Shown: positions 44,647 to 56,018, counted from the stretch's first letter. The stretch: DNA of 64,000 bases from Macrolepiota albuminosa (GCA_027475525.1 JAMWFC010000049.1:2402947-2466946); one strand, 5' to 3'. Numbers and translations are program-made. Notes: generated by a model from the sequence alone, not told the origin.

Positions 44647-44668
44647 CTCTCTCTCTCTCTCTCTCTCT
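44647..44668. repeat. (CT)n microsatellite at a gene-fragment junction
   Basis: About eleven CT units lie exactly between the Ded1 fragment and the Est1/SMG6-like fragment, a plausible breakpoint. The tract could also act as the pyrimidine tract before the CCGCAG acceptor at 44678-44683. Confidence 0.85.
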
Positions 44669-44691
44669 TTTTCTCATCCGCAGTCAACAGC

Positions 44692-46650
44692 ATGACAACC
44701 TTGCACCCCTTTGCTACCTCTCGTGAATCTGTTCTCCCCATATGGAGCGCCGCCACCCAGACACGCCGAGCTCATCCTGACTCTCCTGCTTCCGACCTCT
44801 TTGTTCTTCTCCATGGTATGCTTTTCACTCATATCCAACTCGATGATTCCCCTCCCACCCTTGCACGCTTTATCGAGCGCTTGTCCATGGAAGACCTTGC
44901 CGAGCCCGACTGGATCATGATGGCCATCATCAACATTGGTGCAATCTTCGAGTATGGTCGCTCAGGGAGCCTTCTTGGTCGCATGGGTGGCAAGGAAAGT
45001 GTCCCCGCCACTGTTGGTATTACAAAGTCCATCAAGAACGAAAAGATGGACGTTGATAGTTCCCCGCAGGAAAACTCGGCTCGCGAACACCCGCCCTCGT
45101 TTAAGTACGCCTTGCAATTGGCATTTGCCATGCTCTGCTTTGTCCTCCAGCACCCACTTCGTACAAAATCCAACGGCTTTCCATGTCACAACCTCAACCC
45201 CTACCTGTCTGTCATGTTGACCTTTCTTGCGACCGCCCTCAAAAGTCCCCAGGCGCTCAATATGCTCGAGCGCACTGTGCCGTGGGAGGAGCCCGCTCGA
45301 TTTTTTGCAAGGATTCCAAGGACTGTCATGACAAGGCAGGCCTTGCTAAACCTCGAAAAGGAACCTGGTCCGAGATGGGCAATGTTGACCAGCGGCATGG
45401 CCCCGCCCTTGCCAGAAGACTGGTGTATCAAGGGGATGGAATGGGTCGGTAGAAGTGTGTTTGAAAGAGGGTATTGAAAGAGTGGAGAAGACAGGAGAGC
45501 AGAAATCGAGGTCCTCGAGGAGCAAGAGTGGGCACGGGAGATGACAGACGGTCGTATCGAGGATGATGATGATGATGGTGATGACGACGACAACGATAAG
45601 AGTGGTGCACACAAGGCCGGCGATGTAGTCAATAAGCAGTGGGTGAGGATTGTGAGGAGTGCAGTGGGAATTGCCGGCTTGGTCGATGGAACGAGGGTGT
45701 GGAGGGTCGAAGGACGACTTGCGGAAAAGGTGCATCTGTGGCGTGAACAGGATCGCACCGAACAAGAGGAAGAAGAAAAAGGAGGCTGGGAACGCGCTGG
45801 AATGATGATCTTATGGATATTGATGATGAATCTTCTGGCGATATCCTGTCAGAGGAGGATGACAATGATGAGAATGATGCTCCAGAGGTCAAGAAATTAA
45901 AGGTCAGTTTCCATATATCTTGCCTGGATGAAAACCCAAACAATATCACAGGCGCGCAGAAGATATCTACAGAGTCTACTTCAATCCGCTCAGCACAGAG
46001 TTGGTCCTTGCTGTCCAAAATTGTGCTCGCGGAAACCCGCGGATACTTGTCCTTGGCTTCATATCGCGGCCGGTTACTCTGTGCTCGTTGTCGATACCAA
46101 CATCCTCCTTTCGTCCCTCGCCATGTTTGCCTCTGACGTGGAGAGCCTGCGTTGGACAGTCATTGTGCCTCTCCCTGTATCATGGAGCTCGATGGTCTCT
46201 CTTCAAACACTTCCTCGCAGCTTAGCGAGGCGGCGCAGGATGCCATGACCTACATCTACATGCACATTCGTTCACATTCTATCTCGCTCAAGGTGCAAAC
46301 ATCAAAGGGCAATTATCTCTCCATGCTCAGCATCCGCACCGAGCAAGTCGATTTTGCGGGAGACTGGGAGTGTAATACAGACGACTTGATACTAAGAGCT
46401 GCGATTTGGCAAGAAGAACATTGGGGTTGACCGGTCGGCCTTGTTGAATGCGAACTCTGCAAATGGCGATTCGCTTTCTGATGCTGTCAAGGTTGTTTTG
46501 CTTACCCTGGATAGGAACTGTGTGTTGTTTTTTTGTTTGATTTCTTGTGGATAGCTGTTGATGAGGATTGCAGTGCGGCTAAAAGCTCGTTCTTGCCAGC
46601 TGCCTGCAGCTGGTGAGAAAGACCTTGCCGTTATCCTAGTAAACATGACG
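44692..46650 (+). pseudogene. Est1/SMG6-like protein with C-terminal PIN nuclease domain, broken
   Basis: The long helical middle part (44692-45474, from [10 protein letters not shown]) includes FKYALQLAFAMLCF, FLATALKSPQALNMLERTVP and WAMLTSGMAPPLPEDWCIKG. A TGA (45475-45477, probably TGG Trp) interrupts a frame that stays open beyond it (EIEVLEEQEWAREMTDGRI). The PIN domain follows: VLVVDTNILLSSLAMFASDV (46086), then MELDGLSSNT, SLKVQTSKGNYLSMLSIRTE, TDDLILRAAIWQEEHW and VVLLTLDR, with the acidic residues of a SMG6-type endonuclease. Frameshifts near 45795, 46180 and 46428 break it, and the N-terminus is missing. Intact relatives act in nonsense-mediated decay and telomere maintenance. Confidence 0.7.
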
Positions 46651-47100
46651 TAAGGAACTACGGGGACAATTTTTCTTAGAGATCCTGAACCTACTCGTGG
46701 CATGCACGTTCCAAAAGATTCGGTCTGCAGCCCTCTATCTACAGCGACACCCTGTGATGCCATGGATGAATGGCTGCAGACGGGCACTTTTGATTGGGCT
46801 GTTCCTCACGTCCCTACATAAACACGGTTGTATCTGTTTCCGACTGTGAGCGAACGCTGAAAGCCAGTCGCAGAGGAATTAATGGTGGAGCCCTTTTACA
46901 ATACATTCCTTGGAATCTATATATTGGCATACCCATTTGTCAATTTGTATATACCAGAATTCGTTGTCTGTTTTCTATTACCGTTCTGTAGGCATGTAAT
47001 TTTTGTACTGTAAATCGTATCACGTTGAGACAACAAACGTGTCGCGTTACCGACGTGACAGGGGAAAAATGTCACGCTTTCTCCCGACCACATATCAACT
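46651..47100. other. Intergenic, likely POLD2 promoter region
   Basis: No open frame of interest. The DNA directly upstream of the polymerase gene start contains 'gtgtcgcgttacc' and 'tgtcacgcttt' boxes (47039-47080) but no certain TATA. Confidence 0.35.
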
Positions 47101-48883
47101 ATGTCTATTGACCCTATGTATGTATCTATCTTGCATCAAGTAAATGCTAATGGTTGAACAAACAGACCCGAACCCCCCTCACTGACTCGGTCAACGACGG
47201 CTGTACTCGACTTGGCAGATAACCCCTCATTTCAGATAACTGCCGCCAACAAGTCTTACAAGCATCAATATTCCAACATATACTTTGTTCGTCTACGACT
47301 ACTTCGACAATTTGTGGAAGAGCGAGTGCATAGACGGTGGGGAAGCCATCAAAGTCGGTCTTGCTCTGAGGTGCATTGTTGATTCAAGGCTGACTGCTGA
47401 CTTGTCAGGTAACCCAATACTTGTACCCCGAGTCCTCAAGGTAGTCAAGTCACGCATGTGCTATATTGTTGGCACAGTGTATATGGATATGCCACTGAAA
47501 CCCAACATCATAGAAGACCTAGCACGCGACATACGTTCCACCCTGCAGCAAAGGGGTTAACGCGAAACCTTAAACTCACACTCGTCATGTAGCAATTGAT
47601 ACCCCCACCTCCACCGAATCGTAAATTCTATTCTACAGAGGATAATGTCATGTTAGAGGACAAATCAGGTCGCATTCGTCTGGTTGGAGAGTTTGTTAAA
47701 AGCGCGCGCCTGGTCACTGGGGTTATTGTAGGGGCATTGGGTGCGGAAACACCAAACGGCGACTTTGAGGTCGTGGATTTATGTTATCCCGGCATGGCAC
47801 CTCAACAAGATTCTCTAGAAGATACCGGGATAGCTGTCGATGGTGTGTCCTAGCATCTTTGGTAACCACTTTTCAATTTAAGAAAAGCGCCCCCTTTACA
47901 GGCGGCAGTTTGGCCTCGGATGAGTGGATAGCTGTCGTTTCAGGCCTAAGAGTCGGGCCACTCTTGCCTCCGGATGCACAGATACAAATGCTCGTTGAGT
48001 ATTTGGCAGGCGAAGAAGGCGGAGTCGCAGAACAAGTCGCAGCAGCACAAATATCACGGCTTATCATCGCTGGGAACTTGTTAGCTCAGCTCTTACCCCC
48101 TGGTCACATTGAATCTTCGAGAAAATCTGTGTGGAAAACTCGGTTTTGACTTTTTTTTTCTTTTTACAAATGCCTGATACTCCCAAACAGAAAAGATACG
48201 GCGCAACAACGTTTTCTCCTCATCCTGTGCTTGCTCTCTCGGATTATCTGCATGATATCACCAGTGTGCTGCCAGTACATATCCTTCCAGGCGATTCGGA
48301 TCCATCTGGCACAATTTTGCCCCAACGATCATTACCAAAAGCAATGTTTGGCGCAGTTGCAAAGCTGCCGACCTTTTCTTGTGAGACAAATCCCACGTAT
48401 TTGCAACTAGGCTGTCAATCAGAAGATTTTCCAGATCGTCCACCAATAGAACGTAATCTTCTGATCAATTCAGGCCAACCTCTAGATGACATGTTCAAAT
48501 ACCTTCCCTCTCCACCTAATACACGTCTGTCCGTGCTGGAATCGACGTTGAAATGGCGGCATATGGCACCAACAGCACCAGATACCCTTTGGTGTCATCC
48601 ATACTCTGGGATCGATCCCTTTATTATCACGGCGACCCCTGACCTATATATTGTTGGCAATCAGAAACGGTTTGCAACAAAAGTCGTAGTCGATCAGGAT
48701 AAAATTGGTCAAGGCTCCAAAGCACAATGTCGTATAGTATTGGTTCCAGAATTCTCAAAGACAGGCGTCCTCGTTTTGATCAATCTGAGATCACTGGATG
48801 TCAAGACTGTGTCTTTTGCTGTACTGGGCATGACCGGTGCAGGGGGCGGTGACAACGAGGAACATCATGCATCATACTTGTGA
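47101..48883 (+). CDS. POLD2: DNA polymerase delta small subunit (subunit 2)
   Basis: Inferred exons: 47101-47117; 47166-47353; from 47409; a stretch to about 47836; 47895-48128; 48191-48883. Introns are 49-62 nt. Landmarks: SYKHQYSNIYFVRLRLL (the OB-fold entry), NPILVPRVLKVVKSRMCYIV, STEDNVMLEDKSGRIRLVGE, GDFEVVDLCYPGMAPQ, ASDEWIAVVSGLRVG, SRLIIAGNLL, HILPGDSDPSGTILPQRSLP, FSCETNPTYLQLG, LDDMFKYLPSPPNTRLSVLE and DTLWCHPYSGIDPF. The subunit has an inactive phosphoesterase fold and holds the catalytic subunit in lagging-strand replication. No in-frame TGA is present, unlike its neighbours. One problem: between LARD (47533) and the proline run (47598) I could not find a splice that keeps frame, so a frameshift or an unusual exon is possible there. 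Confidence 0.88.
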
Positions 48884-49083
48884 AACTCTTTCCTTTACTC
48901 ATCCTTTCATTGATAGCAACAGAATCGGACGCCCCATCACCCCTTGAGCCAGCTTTGACTGCACCTAGATCTAGTCTCACCTCAGAATACCTGTAACGCT
49001 GGCAATCTTTACATCAATTGTAAAATATATACATGCACTAGACTTATATGGTTGAGGATGCGTAGCATTGCAGCTGTCGTGAT

Positions 49084-49337
49084 CAGACATCCCATTGCAT
49101 TGCGGATGGTACCCAATATACGCTTCCGCAGAGTTCATCTTGATCATCAACCCAACAAAGCCCATCTCTGTGGACCATGTTCTCCAATGCTGCACTCGCT
49201 CGCTCTCAAGTCCAGCCCCTCCTCTGAACTAGTACATCTTCCACGACGTGTCCACCCTCAACTTGGGCAATCGCGAGAACAACCAACTGATCTTCGTCAA
49301 GTTCTTTAACCACACTCCGCACCATCTTCTTCCCGCC
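49084..49337 (-). pseudogene. VPS22: ESCRT-II subunit VPS22/SNF8, 3' part (cut by copia)
   Basis: It begins inside the target duplication and reads GKKMVRSVVKELDEDQLVVL, AIAQVEGGHVVEDVL, then GWT*ERASAALENMVHRDGL, CWVDDQDE and YWVPSAMQWDV with a stop at 49084-49086. VPS22 is a winged-helix core subunit of ESCRT-II, which sorts ubiquitinated cargo into multivesicular bodies. The TGA at 49206-49208 replaces an arginine in a conserved spot. The 5' part is at 54308-54711. Confidence 0.85.
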
Positions 49338-49663
49338 TGACACAACATATTGCAGAAATAATATATTGATGATACAACAGTTTATTCAGCTGAAGTTCGA
49401 GATCAAGAGATGATGAAGTAAGTAAATAAGTAATTGACGCACCTGAAGTTCGAGATCAAGAGATGATTCAAACTTCAGGCTGCGCACAGTATAAGTAGCT
49501 AAAGAATAGTAAAACATGTGTAAGCTTTGTAATGTAAGATACAAGATAAATGAATTGAAGTTAAACATACGGAACAACGCTCGTCATAATGACGCGTGCA
49601 TAAAGGCATTAGTGACATGTATGTGAGGTAGCTCTCCAAAGTCATACATCACTTCCCTCGACA
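49338..49663 (-). repeat. 3' LTR of copia element 1
   Basis: Ends TGACACAACATATTG and CTTCCCTCGACA on the plus strand. It differs from 53982-54307 at 14 of 326 positions by hand count, all transitions. The short purine tract on the minus strand, AGTAGGAG, abuts it at 49664-49671. Pol reads into it and stops at 49642-49644. Confidence 0.9.
49390..49442 (-). promoter_or_regulatory. Intron-like unit in copia LTR bounded by a duplicated sequence
   Basis: On the minus strand, GAACTTCAG|GTGCGT begins and CGAACTTCAG| ends a 53-nt unit with TTACTTA-type branch sequences. The 24-bp sequence ending in CTTCAG (49443-49466) is repeated as the last 24 bp of the unit (49390-49413). The same unit occurs at 54034-54086 and, in a different sequence, at 61920-61971. 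Splicing is inferred, not shown. Confidence 0.5.
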
Positions 49664-52600
49664 CTCCTACTAGACAGTAACACAGGAGAGAGAACTCCCA
49701 GTTTGGTATGATATTTGATAAATACTTCACAAGGTAACGCCTTGGTTAGAGCGTCGGCAATCATATCATGGGTTAAAACATACTCGAGTTTAATTCATCC
49801 GTGAGAGATTTGTTCGCGAATGTAATGATAACAGATGTCGATATGCTTGGCACGAGAATGGGTGACTGGGTTCCTGGATAGAGCTATGCTACCAGTACTG
49901 TCTGTATATATTGTGGTCGCCCCAAGTTGTTTGAAATCAAGGTCGTTTAGCAAGTTTCGGAGCCAAATGGCTTCCCTGGTGGCGTTGGCAAATGCGATGT
50001 ATTCGGCTTCGACCGTGAAGGTCGCCACTCCTGACTGTTTCCTAGAAGACCATGATATTGTACTTCCATTGAGTCCGAAGCACCATCCACTGATGGAACG
50101 CCAGTCGTAGTTATCCTGTGCCCAATTAGCATCGGTCCAACCCACCAGTTTTATCTCATTATAATCCAACCCTCCTAACTTGAGTACCAATGACTTAGTA
50201 CCCTTTAAGTAACGAAGAATGCGCTTGCAAGCCGTAAGGTGCGGTATTCCTGGGTTGTTGGAGAATTGCGCTACCAAGCTAACTGCAAATTGTATATCGG
50301 GTCGAGTTTGCATAGCATAAAGTAGCGATCCGACCAGTGACAAATAATTCATACCGTTGGAGTACCTTGCATATGCAACCTTTTCTTCATCTGTTCGGGG
50401 GGATTGCCAAAGAGTTAAGTTGTGATTGGTTGCCAAGGGAGTCGCAACTTCATGACAAGATACCATTCTGAAACGATCGAGTAAGGAGTTGATATATGCA
50501 GATTGACTTAGGTAGATAAGGCGATTTTTGTGGTCTCGATCGATTTGGAGTCCCAACATGTAATGAATTTCACCGAGATCTGTAATGTCAAAATTGTTCG
50601 CCATATCTTGTTTAAATAATGCAATCTTGCATAAATCGTTGCCTGCCATGGCCATATCGTCAACGTAGACCAGGACGATCAACGTGATTTGTCCGTCTGA
50701 GTGAAGGATGTATAGGCAATTGTCAGCGCTGGATTGCTTGAAGCTGAGAGTCATGAGGACGTTGTGTAATCGTTCTTTCCATTTTTGTCCGGCTTGTTTG
50801 AGACTGTAGATAGCTTTGTTGAGTTTCCAATACTTACTCCCTTCAAGGCAAGGTGGAGCTCGCATGTAGATTTCTTCTTCGAGGTTTGCTTCCAAATAAG
50901 CTCTGATCACATCAATTTGATGTACCTCGAAATCGAGCATTGCCGCTAGGGTTAGGAAAACTCGTAACGTGACAAACTTGGCAACGGATGAGAAGGTGTC
51001 TCTGTAGTCAATGCCTGGCACTTGCAAAAATCCTTGCGCCACGATCCGCGCCTTATATTTTAGTTGGTTTCCCCGCTCGTCCATTTTTTCTTTCAATACA
51101 ACTTTGCTTCCGACAGCCTTTTTACCAGGAGGTAAAGTGTCCACCTCGTCAAACACATTTTTGCTAATGAGTTGCTTGTATTCCGCTTCAATCGCCTTCT
51201 TCCACGCATCAGCGTCGTGAGTTTTTAAGGCATCACTCACTAATGGTCTGGCTACGGTTATGTGTGCGACATGAGTTGTGGGCTGGTCTTCATCCTCATT
51301 CTGTCAATATCGGAGAGGAAGCTTCTTGGTATGTGTAGAAGGATCCCTTTTTAGAAGATCCAGCCACTTGACACACTTTTGAGGTGCAGGTGGGGTTTCA
51401 ACATCGGTAGGATGGTATTCTGGGGTACTCGGCCTTAAGGGTTCTGGGTACTGGAGTTCTTCGCTGATCGATCTACCTTCGGAGGCACTAGCGTAAGCAT
51501 TGTCATCCTCTGTGAACTGACTGACATCAGCTGTGAGACTAGGGATGCGTATACTGCAGGGCATATTGTTGTCTGGATATACAGCTGAATCTACCAGGCT
51601 GTTTATGTTTTCGTCAGAGGTTTGAATGGAGTCAGGCTTGATTCATGCGAGCTCACTTGGTACGCCGTCCTCATGGAATTGAACGTCACGCGAGGTAATG
51701 AGCTTACCGTTTTTGAGATCCTCCAGTCTGTATCCCTTTGTTTTGCCAGCCCACCATCCCAACATCCTCACACGTACCGCTCGTGACTCAAGTTTGCCAT
51801 GCCTCACTTCTTTGGGAACATGTGCCCATCTCAACAATCCGAAGACTCTGAGATGGGACACGTCGGGTTTTTCTCCAGAGTTACTCCATTCGGTATAGGG
51901 GATCTTCCCATGCAGAGCTGAATTTGGAGTGATTGTGCGGATGTAGACGGCGTACATAAACACCTCGCCCCAGTATCGCAAGTCCATGTTTGCGGCATGA
52001 AGCATACTTCAGGTCATCTCCATCAATATCGCTATTGTACGTTCTGCAATTCTGTTTTGTTGGGGACGATAAGGATTGGTCGTCTCATGTGTGATTCCAT
52101 TTGCACGACAGAACTTTTCAACAGTGGAGTTCATGAATTCAGTGCCGTTGTCAGTCCGGATAATTTTGACTAGACGTCCTGATTGTCTTTTGAGTTGTGC
52201 AACTGTTACCTTCATCTTGTCGGCGGCTTGTTCCTTTTTCTGAAGTAAGCTGCCGCAAGGTAAGCGTCGACTTACTTCAACAATGACAAGGGCGTAACGA
52301 TTTCCGTCCCAGGTTGGCACGTTCATTGGTCTGACAAGATCCATGACGAGAAGCTCATTCTTTTTGTATTGCTTGGTGCTCGCTTCCGGCAATGGTGGCC
52401 TTGTAGATTTCCCTTGTACGCATCCACTGCAAAGGAGATCAAATTCTCAAGGAAGTCTAATTTGTAGACCAGTTACCAAGTTCTGATCGTACATTGTCTT
52501 GATGACTCAGGGATTGATGTGTCCCAGTTGACGGTGCCACAAACGCATGGTGGACTCGCTCGCTTGCAATGTAGGCAACATGTCCGTCCATGGTTCCCAT

Positions 52601-53977
52601 ATTCATTCATTCAACTCGATATATGGTCCCCTGGTCCCCAATCAGTTTAGCTCGGAGGAACTCCTTGCCTTCCCAGGAGAGACTGATACCATAGCAAAGT
52701 CCCTGTAGAATGGCTCCGTTTTGTTGCAACAAGCCTAAACTGATGAGGTTTGCGCCTAATTTAGGCACATATAATACGTCATCAAAGCGTATGTCATTGA
52801 TTCCATCAGGAACATTAGTGCGTATTGTAATAGAACCAACACTGGCAACAGTGAGCTGATTGTGGCCTCCGACAGATATATATTGCTTTTGCACGTCCTT
52901 CAGTTTAAAGAACCAGTCTTTGTCGGCCAGCATGTGACAAGAAGCGGCGCTATTGAGCAGTAACCCCGAAGGCATTCCATTACCCATAGCCATGAGAAGT
53001 TTGCCTACTTCTTGAGCTTTGTTATCTGGTTCCTTGACAGCTACGTTGGCATTACCGACGTTCTTTGTCTTTTTAGGCTTTGGGCATTTCGGGCTCCAAT
53101 GCCCCTTTTCACCGCAGTTGTGACAAGTGTCTTCCGGTTTCAGTTCACGCTTCTGCTTGGGCTTCTTTTTCTTCATTTCTTTACTCCCACTCGATTGTGT
53201 GCCCGACTTGGAGGCAAAGGCCAACTGTTTGCTTGTGGAGCTCTCTTCTTGTATCAAGCAATCATATACGGATATTAGCTCTGCAGATACGCTTTCGATA
53301 GTAAGAGAACTTCCTCGGTAAAGTAAGTTCTGCTTCATGACCTCCCAGGCAGTTGATTGAGGCAAAAATAGTAGTATGGCATTAATGATCGTATTGTCGT
53401 TGACCTTATGACCCGTGTCAATTATACGTCGTTGAATGTTGAGGTAGAATTCAATATGATCTGTCATCGGGGTCCTGCCATCCCACTTCCTACCGTACAA
53501 CTGTTGGTAGTAATAGTGGACATTAATGCCTCCTTGCTGATTGACATAGCATTTATGAAGGTGATCCCATATGTCTTTCGATCTTCGGAAGTCGACAATG
53601 GACTCACGCTGCATATATTCCATAGCGCCGCGAATCAATCCTATGGCAGCCTCATCTTTGCCGAGCCATCGTTTGTGCTTCTCAACAGTGTGTTCCCACA
53701 TGATGTAAGGTTTGGATTGCATGACGTCCCATGCATCTTGTCCTTCCTTTTTGACAATGGTGACTTTGCCATCATCAGTAGGATCAGAGGTGGTCATCAT
53801 TTCTGGGAATTTGGCAGGGGGTTTTGGCAGGCATGTTTCGCGTCCAGACGTAATACCCCAGAGGGACTTGGTCTGCAAAGCGATCTTCATATTGTCCGAC
53901 CAAACATGGTAGTTGTTTCCGTTAAACTTCGTGAACTGTAAGGTTTCAGAAGTGGATTTGCTGACCACGGGGCCCAT
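49642..53977 (-). pseudogene. Copia gag-pol polyprotein
   Basis: The start MGPVVSKSTSETLQF (53977) is 5 nt inside the LTR. Gag has the copia gag blocks (FNGNNYHVWSDNMKIALQ) and a zinc knuckle CHNCGEKGHWSPKC (near 53130). The protease site reads LLLNSAASCHM where DSGAS is expected. The integrase zinc region has LWHRQLGHINP and LLCSGC; the core has MDLV (D), IIRTDNGTEF (D) and PQQNRIAERT (E). RT has the intact box YVDDMAMAG (about 50655); RNase H shows GWTDANWAQD, FTVEAEYIA and IYTDSTGSIA. In-frame TGAs include 52607, 52009, 51643, 51304 and 49795, mostly at expected arginines, plus one frameshift near 52600. The true end is 49642 in the LTR. Confidence 0.92.
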
Positions 53978-53981
53978 AACC
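53970..53981 (-). promoter_or_regulatory. Primer-binding site matching the anticodon arm of initiator tRNA-Met
   Basis: The 12 bases directly next to the 5' LTR read GGGCCCATAACC on the plus strand. The anticodon stem-loop of fungal initiator tRNA-Met reads GGGCUCAUAACC, so 11 of 12 match. This is the half-tRNA priming arrangement known from Drosophila copia and yeast Ty5. Confidence 0.7.
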
Positions 53982-54307
53982 TGACGCAACATATTGCAGA
54001 AATAATATATTGATGATACAACAGTTTATTCAGCTGAAGTTCGAGATCAAGAGATGATGAAGTAAGTAAATAAGTAATTGACGCACCTGAAGTTTGAGAT
54101 CAAGAGATGATTTGAACTTCAGACTGCGCACAGTATAAGTAGCTAAAGAATAGTAAAACATGTGTAAGCTTTGTAATGTAAGATACAAGATAAATGAATT
54201 GAAGTTAAACATACGGAACAACGCTTGTCATAATGACGCATGCATGAAGACATTAGTGATGCGTATGTGAGGTAGCTCTCCGAAGTCATACGTCACTTCC
54301 CTCGACA
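53982..54307 (-). repeat. 5' LTR of copia element 1
   Basis: 326 bp, the pair of 49338-49663. It is followed on the right by the target copy CCGCC and by the VPS22 exon. Confidence 0.9.
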
Positions 54308-54711
54308 CCGCCTATTTCTACTTGGTAACCTGCCCCTAATTGTTGCAGGGTCTTGATGCTCTGCAAAACGTCGTCTTCGGTTATCTCTCCCCCATGCACA
54401 CCAAGCTCATATTGCCAATCTCCTAGGCCAAGCATCTCCGCCCACCAGCCACCCTTTCTTGGACCAGCAAGAGGATCAACGCCGATAGAAGAGCACATCT
54501 GCTGGAATGCATGGCGGAAAGTAGGGTCGTTCTTTATTGAATCATGATGTGTGGAAGCAAATCAGGCAAGTGCGGTGCAAAAATGTGCCAGTTGAGAGTG
54601 GAGATGATCAACTTGAGACTGGGAAAGAGCAGTTGAGAGCTGCGCAAAAGAATGTTTGAATTGTTCTTGCCAATCAAAAGCAGCTAGTCCTACACCACCT
54701 CGTCGATGCAT
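54308..54711 (-). pseudogene. VPS22: ESCRT-II subunit VPS22/SNF8, 5' part
   Basis: Start MHRRGGVGLAAFDWQEQF at 54709-54711, then [75 protein letters not shown] and [18 protein letters not shown], ending at the copia insertion. A TGA at 54562-54564 (CTALA*FASTHH) stands at an expected arginine. No intron is evident, although the middle of the usual protein between YELGV and LQQLGAG looks shortened. Either this is a non-functional duplicate or the organism lost this copy. Confidence 0.85.
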
Positions 54712-56018
54712 TCTCGTTCCCTAGCAAAACTCATGGTACTTGTGAATCATTGTAATGCAATGATATGTGGTGTATATATTTTGCTAGACTACCCCCTGAA
54801 ATCCAAATATTGTCAGCGTTGGCACTGCCCGCCTAACCTTTACAACCCCAAGTTAAACTGTTTGGTTGGTTTTTTAATCTTGGAATCTATGCTTATCCGC
54901 AAGACTGTTTGTTATCACACTTGGTAGACAAACTTTTTGGGCTCGCACTACACAAGGGATAGCTTATAAATAGTTCCAATGTCTCTCTATTCTTGGACAC
55001 TATTGGTGTCTGCTTTCCAAACGGAGGTCTGTTGGCTGTGGCGGCGCTGTTAGATTGTTCAAACTGCACCCTCGTTGCACATCATGTATCTGAGCTGGAC
55101 GAATCATGCCATCCAATTCCACATATAATTAGTCTCTTCTCACATATATGTGACATTTCTAGCATGATTGCCACGTGTTGTCTCCTTCGATCTAGATGGT
55201 CTAGCACTCGTAACGCAGGGTCTATCCTAATACTTATGGTGCTTTTTTGTGCCTATCACTCTTGTGTTGGGCTCATGTGTTGGCGATGTGATATTGTGAT
55301 GAGAGAGAATACCACAGCCATGATGCCAGGGTCAAAGTGACCACTGGCTGCTTTGCCATTGACTGCTTTGTTACACCACACATATATTAACCACCCACAT
55401 GCATTCAGTACCCTCAGTTCATTGCACGATCTGAGGGTACATCTCCTATGCTACCTACATATGAACACACATACTAACCAGAATACCTAGAATTAACTTA
55501 CGTGTTATACTACTAGATCCTCCGGGAATTACAAGTGAGACCGCCAAGATTCTAACATCATGTCCTACTAAAAGACGCACCCCTGGCAGGACGGTATATG
55601 CTTCTTGATGAGATGTTAGGGGGGTTATTGGACTAGACAGCAAGTACCCTAACAACACAGAATGGACAATTGAGATCCAGATCGGGCCTGGTTTAAGGAC
55701 TCAAAGTTTTGAGGTCGGTAGCATGGTTGGTCAAGCAGTAGAGAGTTTGAGAAGTGACAAGGTCAAGAGGTTTTTGAGAATAACAAAACCGTTTGTTATG
55801 ACATCTTTAACATGAGAATAACAAGACCGTTTGTTATGATATAAAAACATATATTATATTGGAATATTTTTTGTATAATACTAGCAAGATATCAAGAAGT
55901 AGCGACAGCGAGAGTCATCAAACAAAGCACTATGCAACAACCAAGAAGCATGTAAGTCCAAGAGGTAGGCAGCAAACAAAGCACTACTTTTGCAACAACC
56001 AAGACACACGTAAGTCCT
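54712..56018. other. Intergenic, no gene supported
   Basis: Open frames such as 54993-55340 show no domain and lack coding character. 55780-55860 contains two copies of 'gagaataacaa(a/g)accgtttgttatga'; a second short pair is 'caaacaaagcacta' (about 55918 and 55974). No RNA gene is seen. Confidence 0.4.

Larger units (their letters stand above)
49338..54307 (-). mobile_element. Ty1/copia retrotransposon, full length, inside VPS22
   Basis: 4970 bp with two 326-bp LTRs and CCGCC on both outer sides (49333-49337 and 54308-54312) as a 5-bp target duplication. Removing the element plus one copy makes the VPS22 frame continuous (EIGG joined to KKMVRSV). Internal order on the minus strand: primer-binding site, gag, protease, integrase, RT, RNase H, short purine tract. 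About eight in-frame stops, all TGA by hand count, make it non-autonomous. Confidence 0.92.

Noticed and set aside
54993..55340. A 115-codon plus-strand open frame
   Set aside because: No recognised domain, no splice or start context, and no coding character compared with neighbours; probably chance.
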